From the NCBI GenBank assembly GCA_017503885.1, contig JAFVSF010000077.1, forward strand, positions 1-16,873: DNA of 16,873 bases, given 5' to 3'. The notes beneath the pieces are model-generated. The model searched no databases, was not told where the DNA came from, and saw only the letters and a program-made list of their open reading frames with translations. How positions within the stretch are numbered: position 1 is the stretch's first letter; the number at the start of each line of letters is the position of its first letter. Positions 1 to 7,885 of this stretch are shown one piece after another. This DNA comes from Clostridia bacterium (GTDB lineage: Bacteria; Bacillota; Clostridia; Christensenellales; Borkfalkiaceae). A program made the translations under genes and the position numbers.

Positions 1-56
1 AACCTTTAAATATCAGTCACGAGTTGTGATAGAGCCTTTTGCATAAAATTACAATT

Positions 57-138
57 GCGAACGTGACGGAATGGCAGACGTGCAGGTTTCAGACGCCTGT
101 GGGCAACCGTGTGAGTTCAAATCTCATCGTTCGCACCA
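57..138 (+). tRNA. tRNA-Leu (anticodon CAG), CCA encoded
   Basis: The acceptor stem GCGAACG (57-63) pairs perfectly with CGTTCGC (128-134), followed by A and an encoded CCA (136-138). The anticodon stem CAGGT/GCCTG encloses a seven-base loop TTCAGAC, which puts the anticodon CAG at 90-92 and reads CUG leucine codons. The T arm GTGAG-TTCAAAT-CTCAT is intact. A short extra arm (about GG-GCAA-CC) lies between the anticodon and T stems, as expected of a class II tRNA, though small for leucine. The gene stands alone and ends in its own terminator. The 56 bases upstream hold TAAAAT (44-49) as a possible -10 element but no convincing -35. Confidence 0.95.
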
Positions 139-141
139 CGC

Positions 142-166
142 AAACACCCCTAATGGGGTGTTTTTT
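142..166 (+). terminator. Rho-independent terminator of the tRNA-Leu gene
   Basis: A perfect nine-base stem AAACACCCC (142-150) / GGGGTGTTT (155-163) with a TAAT loop runs straight into further T residues. It begins three bases after the CCA end of the tRNA. Confidence 0.9.
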
Positions 167-358
167 ATTGCATTAGAAACGCAAAATCTCTACAAATTAA
201 CCTTTCACTCATTTTATATAAATCTTTTAACAAAACAAATCTTCACTAAATAATTAAACCATAAATTGCTCGTTAAGGATAATCCCATTACACACACATC
301 CTAAAATTTTGCATTTTGACAACATATTCATCTTGTAAAAATATTTTTTACAAATAGA

Positions 359-388
359 TTAGACTTTTAAAAAAACTTTTGCTATAAT
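359..388 (+). promoter_or_regulatory. Probable promoter of ktrB-ktrA
   Basis: A consensus -10 TATAAT (383-388) is preceded by TGC, an extended -10 arrangement. TTAGAC (359-364) is a plausible -35 at 18-base spacing. Transcription would begin near 395, about 20 bases before the ktrB start. A second consensus -35-like TTGACA (316-321) lies further upstream but has no good -10 at the right distance. The rest of 167-358 is AT-rich with no gene or riboswitch visible. Confidence 0.65.
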
Positions 389-416
389 GTAATTATCTTA
401 TAATAGGTTTTTTAAA

Positions 417-1745
417 ATGGGAGAAAAAGTAAGGAAAAAACTTTCATCATTTCAAATAATAATGCTTGGCTTTGCAGGAGTTATACTTTTAGGTGCATTA
501 CTTTTAATGCTACCTATATCCTCTAAAAACCGTCAGTTTACACCGTTTTTAGATTCACTTTTCACCTCAACGTCGGCAGTTTGCGTAACGGGGCTAATAG
601 TTTACGACACAGCAACTCATTGGTCTATATTTGGGCAATCAATAATATTATTGCTCATACAAATCGGTGGATTGGGCGTTATAACTATCGCCACCTCGCT
701 TGCATTATTGTCGGGCAAAAAATTAGGGCTTTTTGGAAAGGAAACAATGCAAAGTTCTATCTCTGCACCAAATCTTGGTAACATTGCAGAGTTGACTGGG
801 TTTATTTTAAAAGGCGTTTTTATAATAGAACTTTTAGGTGCTATTATTATGATGCCAACTTTTATTATAGACTTTGGGGCAAAAGGTATTTGGATGGCGT
901 TTTTCCATTCAATCTCTGCCTTTTGCAATGCTGGTTTTGACCTTATGGGTGGAGTTAGTGGTCAATTTTCTTCACTTACCTATTATAAAACTAATCCAAT
1001 TATAAACTTAACCATTATATCTTTAATTTTAATAGGTGGCATAGGATTTTTAACTTGGGAAGACGTTGTAAAACACAAATGGCACTTTTCAAAATATAGA
1101 TTTCAAACTAAAGCAGTACTTATAATAAGTGCCGTGCTTATAATTTTTCCAACTATTTATTTCTTTTTTGCAGAATTTAATGGTTTACCTTTTGGCGAAC
1201 GACTATTACTTTCACTTTTTCAAACTGTAACGCCAAGAACGGCAGGTTTTAACACTGCAAACTTTGCACGCATAAGCCAAACGGGTATATTGGTTATGAT
1301 TTGCCTAATGCTGGTCGGAGGTTCTTCCGGCTCTACTGCCGGTGGTATGAAAATAACTACCATCACCGTACTTTTTGCATCGACAGTTTCGGTTTTTAAG
1401 CGTAAAAATAACGCAGAAATTTTAAAACGCAGAATAGATGACGATACTGTAAAAAGCGCAATGGCTATTTTCGTTTTATATTTATCGCTCTTTATAGTTG
1501 GAAGTGCAATTATTTGTTCTATCGAAAACTTGCCTATACTTACTTGTATGTTTGAAGTAGCATCGGCAATCGCAACGGTAGGCTTAAGTCTTGGAATAAC
1601 CCCAACGCTCGGCATTATTTCAAAATTAGTTTTAATACTTTTAATGTTTATAGGAAGAATAGGCGTTCTCACAATGGTTTTTGCTACGCTAAGTTCTAGC
1701 AAAAGAGCGTCTAAACTCCCCCTCGATAAAATTTCGGTAGGTTAA
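417..1745 (+). CDS. ktrB: KtrB-type potassium uptake channel subunit
   Basis: This is the membrane pore subunit of the Ktr K+ (Na+-coupled) uptake system, of the Trk/Ktr/HKT superfamily. At 442 residues it matches KtrB (about 450). All four pore-loop repeats are visible, each with its selectivity-filter glycine: SAVCVTGL around residues 53-60, SAFCNAGF at 167-174, VTPRTAGFN at 271-279 and SAIATVGL at 383-390. The intramembrane gating loop GGSSGSTAGGMK (301-312), a KtrB hallmark, is present. Hydrophobic segments fill most of the remaining length, and the short N-terminus is basic. The only ribosome-site candidate is a weak TAGG nine bases before the ATG. ktrA follows after two bases, so the two are surely co-transcribed. 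The family call is firm; ion coupling is inferred from the family. Confidence 0.93.
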   Translation: MGEKVRKKLSSFQIIMLGFAGVILLGALLLMLPISSKNRQFTPFLDSLFTSTSAVCVTGLIVYDTATHWSIFGQSIILLLIQIGGLGVITIATSLALLSGKKLGLFGKETMQSSISAPNLGNIAELTGFILKGVFIIELLGAIIMMPTFIIDFGAKGIWMAFFHSISAFCNAGFDLMGGVSGQFSSLTYYKTNPIINLTIISLILIGGIGFLTWEDVVKHKWHFSKYRFQTKAVLIISAVLIIFPTIYFFFAEFNGLPFGERLLLSLFQTVTPRTAGFNTANFARISQTGILVMICLMLVGGSSGSTAGGMKITTITVLFASTVSVFKRKNNAEILKRRIDDDTVKSAMAIFVLYLSLFIVGSAIICSIENLPILTCMFEVASAIATVGLSLGITPTLGIISKLVLILLMFIGRIGVLTMVFATLSSSKRASKLPLDKISVG

Positions 1746-1747
1746 TT

Positions 1748-2401
1748 ATGAAAAGAAAATCAATACTTTTAATAGGTTGTGGCAAATTCGGCAACTTTAT
1801 TGCTGAAAAACTTAATGAACTCGGTCATGAATTAATGATTGTAGATAGCGACGAAGATAGGTTAAACAGCGTTATGCCTTATGCTACCAATGGTCAAATT
1901 GGCGATAGCACTAAGGAAGAATTTTTAAAATATCTCGACGTTCCTTCGTTCGACGTTTGTATAGTCACTATTGGTGGCGATTTCCAAAGTTCGCTTGAAA
2001 CTACTTGTCTTTTAAAAGAACTCGGTGCAAAAATGGTAGTTTCTAGAGCCGAGCGTGACGGACAAGCAAAATTTTTACTTAAAAACGGTGCAGACGAAAT
2101 AGTTTACCCAGAAAAACAACTTGCAAATTGGATGGCTATTAGATACACTTCAGATCACATTTTAGACTATATTGAACTCGATGAAAAGCATGCCATTTTT
2201 GAGGTTGACGTACCTGAGTCTTGGATAGGTAAAAGCATTATTGAAATTGACATTAGAAAGAAGTTTGATATCAATATTTTAGCAATTAAAGAAAACGGCA
2301 AAATGAACGTAAAAATATCGCCAAATACAATTTTGAGCAACGATAAAACCTTGCTCGTTATTGGCGAATATAAGTCAATTCAAAAGTGCTTTAAAATTTA
2401 A
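1748..2401 (+). CDS. ktrA: KtrA-type cytoplasmic RCK regulatory subunit
   Basis: This is the cytoplasmic ring-forming gate of KtrB. The N-terminal RCK_N/Rossmann domain (about residues 5-125) opens with IGCGKFGNFIA, giving the GxGxxG nucleotide-binding turn (G10, G12, G15), and ends strand 2 with the acidic D33 that binds the ribose of ATP/ADP/NAD. The C-terminal part (about 137-217) matches an RCK_C domain, the place where KtrA proteins of Bacillota bind c-di-AMP. At 217 residues it has the normal length of KtrA. A GGTAGG ribosome site (1736-1741) lies inside the end of ktrB, and the genes are two bases apart, which suggests translational coupling. c-di-AMP control is known for the family and not shown here. 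Confidence 0.93.
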   Translation: MKRKSILLIGCGKFGNFIAEKLNELGHELMIVDSDEDRLNSVMPYATNGQIGDSTKEEFLKYLDVPSFDVCIVTIGGDFQSSLETTCLLKELGAKMVVSRAERDGQAKFLLKNGADEIVYPEKQLANWMAIRYTSDHILDYIELDEKHAIFEVDVPESWIGKSIIEIDIRKKFDINILAIKENGKMNVKISPNTILSNDKTLLVIGEYKSIQKCFKI

Positions 2402-2415
2402 TTTTACGCATTTTG

Positions 2416-2449
2416 AAAGGGAGCAATTATAAAAATTGCTCCCTTTTTT
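2416..2449 (+). terminator. Rho-independent terminator of ktrBA
   Basis: A perfect 13-base stem, AAAGGGAGCAATT (2416-2428) and its complement (2434-2446), has an ATAAA loop and continues into TTT (2447-2449). It starts 15 bases after the ktrA stop. The T run overlaps the stop codon of the converging minus-strand gene (TAA, complement of 2448-2450). On the minus strand only three T residues follow the stem, so it is mainly a plus-strand terminator. Confidence 0.9.
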
Positions 2450-3800
2450 ATTCATTTATCAACTTATAGGCGGTTCTACACTTTTTCCCGTTTATCCTTA
2501 AAACAACTAACCCCATCATTACTATAAAAATTACCCCCAAGTCGGTTTCAACGTTTAAATAACATCCGCTTCGCTTTTTACCTTGTGGGCTTTCACTTTC
2601 ACATAGAGTAAAGGTAAGCTCACGGTTGGGTAACCCATCCAGTTTTAATTTGTACCCGCCTTCAACGCTTTCAAACTCAAAACCTTCACTTTTTAAAATT
2701 TTGGAAGAAGTATTTATTATTATCTCTAATTCTTCAAATCTTGCCCAACACTTTGCCGGCGATAAAAGATAGGTATACGTAAACTTCGGCGGAGTCCAAT
2801 AACTATCTATATCGGGATATATAGGCGCAGTAACCTTGTTTACAACAGTTTGCCCCGAGCCAACTTGCATATCGTACTCATACCAACCCAAAATCGGAAA
2901 GTATCTCAACCCAATAACGTAATCAGCAGTAGTTAAACTGTTGCAATCTGCCGTTATAATATCTACTATGGCTTTAAAATACTCTTCCTTTTGAAGCGTT
3001 GTGTCAATATACGATTGATAAATATAGCTTGAAAAAACTACGTCTTCGTTTTTTTCTTCAATTGGATAAATCTTTCTAGGAGAATTAGCCGATTCGGTTT
3101 TATCTGCCAAATATATTTCTTCAGGTTTTTCCCCTATTACCCATACGTTTACAAAGTTTGTCTCTTCTCTTGTACATTTTATATATAATTCAGTACCAGT
3201 AGTTCCTTGCATCCTGGTGATATAGTAGTTTGATATTATTGCGCTTTTTTGATTATTATCAGTAACTATTCTATAACTACCTTTTCCTACTTTAAAATTA
3301 TAGATATAAGCTACCGAATTCTCGTCTATAACAGTTTCCGATCTGTGCAAAACTTTTATTTTATCAATATCCTTTTCGCCAAAATTATCACAACTGCCGT
3401 AAGTATAGCGAACACTTGAATTTATGAATTCCCCGTTTATTTCTACGTTATATTTTAAAGTATCACTTGCAGATGCAAAACCATTCATATAACTTGGAGC
3501 TGTACCAAAAGGAAAGGCAAGACTTATATCCAAATTTAAATCTGTTGGATTTTTAAAAGTATACTCTGCTGACACGGTAGACGAATAATCTTCGTTTCCG
3601 TAATCAGGAAAATCAACCAAATTAAACGTCAACACTTCTTTTTCGACTACTAAAGGGCATTCTCCGTCAGTAACTACTATCCCCAGTTGGGAGGTTCCCT
3701 TCCAGTGCGTTTGAGCTGAATTTGCCTTTGCAATATTGACTTTTTGCATTGATAACAAGCCTATAGCTAGACTTATTATAAAAGTAAAAGATTTTCTCAT
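2448..3800 (-). CDS. Exported protein of unknown function with C-terminal membrane segment
   Basis: I do not recognise this 450-residue protein. The start chosen is the ATG at 3800-3798, because GGAGGGGG lies just upstream and a promoter -10 occupies 3817-3822. A longer in-frame start at 3875 would put that promoter inside the gene. The N-terminus (MRKSFTFIISLAIGLLSMQK) is a signal peptide, with AKA as a likely cleavage site near residue 26. The body is rich in beta-type sequence and aromatic residues; near its start it has a CPLVVEKE stretch, then a block containing YTFKNPTDL and FPFG. A hydrophobic segment at about 421-436 followed by basic residues would anchor it in the membrane with a short inner tail. 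It has its own promoter and no operon partner here. A secreted, membrane-tethered beta-sandwich protein is the most that can be inferred. Confidence 0.8.
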   Translation of the reverse strand: MRKSFTFIISLAIGLLSMQKVNIAKANSAQTHWKGTSQLGIVVTDGECPLVVEKEVLTFNLVDFPDYGNEDYSSTVSAEYTFKNPTDLNLDISLAFPFGTAPSYMNGFASASDTLKYNVEINGEFINSSVRYTYGSCDNFGEKDIDKIKVLHRSETVIDENSVAYIYNFKVGKGSYRIVTDNNQKSAIISNYYITRMQGTTGTELYIKCTREETNFVNVWVIGEKPEEIYLADKTESANSPRKIYPIEEKNEDVVFSSYIYQSYIDTTLQKEEYFKAIVDIITADCNSLTTADYVIGLRYFPILGWYEYDMQVGSGQTVVNKVTAPIYPDIDSYWTPPKFTYTYLLSPAKCWARFEELEIIINTSSKILKSEGFEFESVEGGYKLKLDGLPNRELTFTLCESESPQGKKRSGCYLNVETDLGVIFIVMMGLVVLRINGKKCRTAYKLINE

Positions 3801-3816
3801 ATCCCCCTCCAACAAC

Positions 3817-3845
3817 ATTATAACACAACGCAACGGATTTTTCAA
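3817..3845 (-). promoter_or_regulatory. Promoter of the exported unknown protein
   Basis: Read on the minus strand, TTGAAA (3845-3840), 17 bases, then TATAAT (3822-3817) with an upstream TGT making an extended -10. The predicted start of transcription is near 3810, leaving a leader of about ten bases that is almost entirely the GGAGGGGG ribosome site. Confidence 0.8.
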
Positions 3846-3882
3846 TACTAATTTTATTTTAAGCAAAAACGTCAAATTACTC

Positions 3883-3911
3883 TTGACAGCAAAACGCTTA
3901 AAATGTATAAT
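3883..3911 (+). promoter_or_regulatory. Consensus promoter of the SGNH lipoprotein gene
   Basis: TTGACA (3883-3888), exactly 17 bases, then TATAAT (3906-3911): a full sigma-70/SigA-type consensus. The leader would be about 50 bases and ends with GAGG (3961-3964), five bases before the ATG. The -35 elements of this and the opposite promoter are only 37 bases apart, so a shared regulator could act on both. Confidence 0.85.
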
Positions 3912-3969
3912 AAATTTATAAACTTTAAAGGTGAAAACTTATATTATAACAACCTAAATTGAGGCGAGC

Positions 3970-5214
3970 ATGAAATCCCTATTTAAGAAAATTTTAATCC
4001 CTATACTTTGTGTTAACCTTACGTCTTGCACGATGATTTATAGCGAGAATCAAAGCAACGAAGACTCGTTAGAAAGTCAAAGCATTTTTGACAGTTCAAA
4101 AGACAGCGAATCTCAGTCCGAAAGCGTAAAACCCGAATACTCTCAACTTTTGCCATACGACCACTTTGACCTAAACACTTATATGAAACCTATTTGGCTT
4201 GGCGATACAATATATAATGAAACCGTTGTATTTGTTGGCGAAAACGACTTTGGCAAACTTTTATACCCTGCTGAAGAGATAATTTCAGTCACTTCGTACG
4301 ACCTTAAAACCTCCTATCAAAAAGAAGTCGATTACGTTTACGACCCAGAAACAAATTCTATTTTACGTACTAAAAATTCTTCTATGCCTTTCTTCTACGA
4401 AGCAGGATTTTATCCACAAACTGGCACTTATAACTCTTATTCTAAAAACAGAGGTTTGTTGTTTAGCGAAGGCCCAACGTTTTCTAATAAACACGTTGCA
4501 GTTACCTATCGCACGACTAAAGATGATAGAATAACATCACCTATCGACCACTCAACAAAATACACCGATATCTTAAGCAAAATGCAAAACGGTGAAAATG
4601 TTAAAATTTGTTTCTTTGGCGACAGTATAACTGTTGGTGGTAATGGAAGTGGATTTTTGGGTATTGAGCCAAATATGCCTGGATTTGACACGCTGGTGAC
4701 CGAAAGTTTAAAGCAAGTTTACAACAATCCAAATATAAGTTTTGTAAACCGTGCAAAAGGTGGCGAAACCTCGCTTTGGGGGTATAACAATATTCACCTT
4801 GTAACCGATGAAAATCCCGACCTTGCAATTCTTTGTTGGGGTATGAACGATTTAGGTATGAGTTGGCTTAAATTTAAGCAACAATTAGAGTGGCAAATAG
4901 ACGAGATTAAAAAGGCTTGCCCAAACACTGCAATTTTACTAGTAAGTTCTATGCTTCCTAACGGCGACGTTAAAGAGTTTAATATAAGAAACGACTACGA
5001 AAACTGCAATATGATTCTTTTAGAACAGGCACAACTTGAACTTGCTGAAAAATACGGCTTAGGAATTGCTACAGTTACAACAATGCACAAAGAAATTTTA
5101 AGATATAAAAATTATTACAGTATGACTGGCAATAACGTAAACCACCCAACTGATTTTATCATTAGAGTTTACGCACAAAACATACTTTACGCTTTAACAG
5201 GCAAAACGCTATAA
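3970..5214 (+). CDS. Lipoprotein SGNH/GDSL-family hydrolase (probable esterase)
   Basis: A 414-residue surface lipoprotein. A basic start and hydrophobic stretch lead to the lipobox LTSC with Cys20 as the lipidated residue, then a Ser/Glu/Asp-rich tether (about 25-52). Residues about 60-200 form a separate, probably beta-rich accessory domain. The C-terminal part carries the SGNH blocks: FFGDSIT with catalytic Ser219, RAKGGE with the oxyanion Gly (264/265), GMND with Asn293, and NVNHP with His392. The usual Asp three residues before the His is Asn389 here, so the acid of the triad is missing or lies elsewhere. Family members deacylate sugars or lipids; an O-acetyl-glycan esterase would suit a cell-surface enzyme, but the substrate is not shown. 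It is a single-gene unit between its own promoter and terminator. Confidence 0.85.
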   Translation: MKSLFKKILIPILCVNLTSCTMIYSENQSNEDSLESQSIFDSSKDSESQSESVKPEYSQLLPYDHFDLNTYMKPIWLGDTIYNETVVFVGENDFGKLLYPAEEIISVTSYDLKTSYQKEVDYVYDPETNSILRTKNSSMPFFYEAGFYPQTGTYNSYSKNRGLLFSEGPTFSNKHVAVTYRTTKDDRITSPIDHSTKYTDILSKMQNGENVKICFFGDSITVGGNGSGFLGIEPNMPGFDTLVTESLKQVYNNPNISFVNRAKGGETSLWGYNNIHLVTDENPDLAILCWGMNDLGMSWLKFKQQLEWQIDEIKKACPNTAILLVSSMLPNGDVKEFNIRNDYENCNMILLEQAQLELAEKYGLGIATVTTMHKEILRYKNYYSMTGNNVNHPTDFIIRVYAQNILYALTGKTL

Positions 5215-5221
5215 AATATTT

Positions 5222-5285
5222 AGGCTCGGCAAATATGAAATGCCCTTACGTTTAGGGTACTTTTCAATAATAGCCGAGCCTTTTT
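5222..5285 (+). terminator. Terminator of the SGNH lipoprotein gene, with a nested hairpin
   Basis: AGGCTCGGC (5222-5230) pairs with GCCGAGCCT (5273-5281), followed by TTTT. The 42-base interior is not empty: CCCT (5243-5246) and AGGG (5254-5257) can form a small inner hairpin. It starts eight bases after the stop codon. There is no T run on the minus strand. Confidence 0.8.
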
Positions 5286-5297
5286 AAGTTTAATTAT

Positions 5298-5327
5298 AAA
5301 CGCCCCAAACGAGAGTTTGGGGCGTTT
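5298..5327 (-). terminator. Hairpin terminator of the mannosidase gene
   Basis: A perfect 13-base stem, AAACGCCCCAAAC (5298-5310) / GTTTGGGGCGTTT (5315-5327), lies 30 bases beyond the mannosidase stop. Read on the minus strand the stem ends in TTT and continues ATAATT, so the T tract is short. It could also stop leftover plus-strand transcription. The loop reads GAGA (GNRA type) on the plus strand and TCTC on the minus strand. Confidence 0.7.
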
Positions 5328-5357
5328 GTATCATTTAATCAACCTATAAAGCCACTT

Positions 5358-7841
5358 TTAGAACTTTACAGTAATAATCTTCTTTGGCGATACAACCATT
5401 TCGGTAACCTTTTCACCATTTTCAGTTTCTCTCATATTAGTAAGAGCAACCTCTCTAGAGAACTTAACTGTCTTTGCCTCGGTGTATGGGTTAAAGAATC
5501 TTACAATATTCTCGCCTCTCTCGTTCATCTTAACGCAAGTTACTGTAACGTCACCGTCTACGGTTAAACCACTGCCAGAAAGAGCCTCTCCCCTGCCGTT
5601 GCCTGCAAAAGCGTAAAGCCTTGGATGATGATAAGCATAGGCATCATCAATAGCCTTTTCTCTTTCACTTGCAGTATAGAATTGCACCATATATTCAGCA
5701 GTAACTTCTCTTAAACATTGAGAATCGTACGTATAGAAATCAAACCAATCGCCAAGAATACCAACACCTCTAACGAGTGTGATTTGAGTATGTCCGTTAG
5801 ACATAATCTCGTATAAGTTATTACCTCTAAGTGCTAAAATCATACCATCTTTATCTGCATTTTGACGCTCGATAAACTCAAACGTTCTAAGAGGATGATG
5901 AGGTGCAGTCCAGTTAGGACCTGCAACGTTATTTCTTGTAGTAAGGTCAAACTGACCAGATGAATTATGAGTAGCAAAATCAGTAGTCCAACCAAAGTCA
6001 GCACGGATTCTATGGTCCTTGCAAGTGTTTTGGAACTTAACGCTTACCTTAACACCCTTTTGATTGTCGTAAAGATCTACGATACTCTCAATTTCAACAG
6101 TTGTACCATCTTGTTGCATAAGGTGGTTAATAGTCTTAAATGCAACGTGGTCTTTTTCTACCTTATGAATAGAAATACATGCAACGTCGCTTGAAGTATC
6201 GAAAAGTTTGCCCTTTGGCATAAATTCGTATTCATTACCCTCGTCGCCTATTTCTGTAAACATATTTTGATTGCAAAGTTCTTTTCCACTTGCTTTATCC
6301 AAAACGTTAAACGTTCCGTTAGCGTTAAAAGTAACCTTTACAAGGGCATTTTCCATGCACTTATCGCCAACTTTAAGCGTTCTAACAGTGCTATCAACAC
6401 CATTTTCAATAGTCATTAGCGTTAAACTAAGTGGAGCGAATTCGCCGTATATTCTATAATTAAATCTATGAACCTTAAATACTTGTCTAAATCTATCTTC
6501 AGGAAGGGAATATTCCATCATCTCGCCCAAATCTTCAACAACAGGATAATACTTGTTGCCCTTTATATCTACAAGAACTGGATCGGCAGGAATTTCTTCA
6601 CCTTCTAAAAAGTCAACTTGACATTCTACGTAATTTGCAGTTGCTTTTGGATACAAGTTTGCAACAAGCACGCTCTTTTTGTCTTTACCAAGTTTTTGAA
6701 CAAGTCTTGCGCCAACTAAATCGATATGGCTTTGAATTGTGTCAATAGTTTCGGCGAAACGAGTTTCCATTTTTCTATGAACTTCGTCTACGCTACAACC
6801 ACAAATACTATCGTGTGGGTAGTTTTCAAATAAGCACTTCCAAGCGTAGTGGAGCATTTCATCATCATACTTAAAGCCTTCTTTTTCAGCAAGCATACTG
6901 AGAGGCTCTGCAACGCTTTCAAGCAAATATCCTGCCCTATAACTCGATTGTTTAAGATAAATACGAGCACTTGCAGTTTCTCTAAGCGAACGGAAACCAT
7001 TACTTTCTTCTTGACAAATCTCGCCTTGTATTTTAGCAAACTCGCCTTCGTAAGGGCGAATTTTTTCAAGGAAATCTTCAAATGAAGTATGTATTACGTC
7101 GTAACCTAATTCTCTTGCGTTTTCAATTACTTTAGAAAGGTTTGCTTGTACTGGTTGATGGTCACATCCGTTCATAAGCAAAATGCAAGGAGTTTTAGTA
7201 CAACGTGCCATTGCGTTTTCTAAATCGGTAAGTCTTTGTTTTAATGCCTCTTTGTCTTCTGGAAGTTCCATACCGTTTGCATACCAAAGTATAAACTGTT
7301 CGGCAATAACTTCAGTTCCGTCTGGAGAAACCCACTTAAATTCAGAGAAAAATTCTTCGCTAGAACCAAGTTTATCAGGCGAAGAAACAACAGTTCCTCT
7401 ACCCATAAAAGCATTATCAATGCCAAACCCACGAAGGATTTGAGGCATTTGACCAACATTACCAAATGTATCTGGGAAATAACCAATCATTGTTGGCTTG
7501 CCGTACTTTTCAGTTTCCTTAAGACCAACAAGAGCATTTCTTGCATTAGCCTCGCCACTTAAAAGATAATCGTCTTGCAAAATATAGAAAGGTCCAATTT
7601 TAAGTTTACCTGCATCAATGAGTTTTTGAACTCTAGTTCTCATCGAAGGGCGAACTGCAAGATAATCATCTAACACGATAATTTGTCCGTCTAAATGGAA
7701 AGATTTAAAACCGTCGTCGCTTTCTAAAACTTCGATAAGCCTATCCATTGTACGAACTAAATTAAAGTTATGTTTAGCATGGCTTAAATACCATTCTCTG
7801 TCCCAGTGGCTGTGAGAAACCACGTACATAGTTTTACCCAT
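5358..7841 (-). CDS. Glycoside hydrolase family 38 alpha-mannosidase
   Basis: An 827-residue cytoplasmic enzyme (no signal peptide) of the retaining, metal-dependent GH38 family. The N-terminus has SHSHWDREW with metal ligands His12 and Asp14. YFPDTFGNVGQMP gives the nucleophile Asp124 (the third metal ligand of the family). A GCDHQP motif (225-230) follows, then NYPHDSICGCS, where His343 is the expected fourth ligand. The helical middle domain covers about 260-370 and the rest is the long beta-sandwich half. AGGGGGA (7851-7846 region) precedes the ATG. The product of the family is mannose from alpha-mannosides; GH38 enzymes also include mannosylglycerate hydrolase (MngB), and substrate cannot be told from sequence. 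It is last in the minus-strand cluster, 44 bases after the oxidoreductase gene. Confidence 0.93.
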   Translation of the reverse strand: MGKTMYVVSHSHWDREWYLSHAKHNFNLVRTMDRLIEVLESDDGFKSFHLDGQIIVLDDYLAVRPSMRTRVQKLIDAGKLKIGPFYILQDDYLLSGEANARNALVGLKETEKYGKPTMIGYFPDTFGNVGQMPQILRGFGIDNAFMGRGTVVSSPDKLGSSEEFFSEFKWVSPDGTEVIAEQFILWYANGMELPEDKEALKQRLTDLENAMARCTKTPCILLMNGCDHQPVQANLSKVIENARELGYDVIHTSFEDFLEKIRPYEGEFAKIQGEICQEESNGFRSLRETASARIYLKQSSYRAGYLLESVAEPLSMLAEKEGFKYDDEMLHYAWKCLFENYPHDSICGCSVDEVHRKMETRFAETIDTIQSHIDLVGARLVQKLGKDKKSVLVANLYPKATANYVECQVDFLEGEEIPADPVLVDIKGNKYYPVVEDLGEMMEYSLPEDRFRQVFKVHRFNYRIYGEFAPLSLTLMTIENGVDSTVRTLKVGDKCMENALVKVTFNANGTFNVLDKASGKELCNQNMFTEIGDEGNEYEFMPKGKLFDTSSDVACISIHKVEKDHVAFKTINHLMQQDGTTVEIESIVDLYDNQKGVKVSVKFQNTCKDHRIRADFGWTTDFATHNSSGQFDLTTRNNVAGPNWTAPHHPLRTFEFIERQNADKDGMILALRGNNLYEIMSNGHTQITLVRGVGILGDWFDFYTYDSQCLREVTAEYMVQFYTASEREKAIDDAYAYHHPRLYAFAGNGRGEALSGSGLTVDGDVTVTCVKMNERGENIVRFFNPYTEAKTVKFSREVALTNMRETENGEKVTEMVVSPKKIITVKF

Positions 7842-7885
7842 ATTTCCCCCTGCGTAGCGTAATTGTTATAGTATTTTTATGATTC

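Noticed and set aside
71..253. A 60-codon reading frame over the tRNA and its terminator
   Set aside because: It starts inside the tRNA-Leu, runs through the terminator hairpin, has no ribosome site and no protein-like composition.
167..416. A c-di-AMP (ydaO/yuaA) riboswitch, often found before ktr genes
   Set aside because: The leader is AT-rich, the predicted transcript before the ATG is only about 20 bases, and the G-rich conserved blocks of that riboswitch are absent. Any c-di-AMP control would act on KtrA protein.
617..1702. Minus-strand reading frames opposite ktrB
   Set aside because: They lie antisense to a gene with all family motifs and have no initiation signals.
3801..3875. The longer start (3875) of the exported unknown protein
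   Set aside because: It would place a good promoter and the SD inside the coding region and hide the signal peptide behind 25 extra residues.
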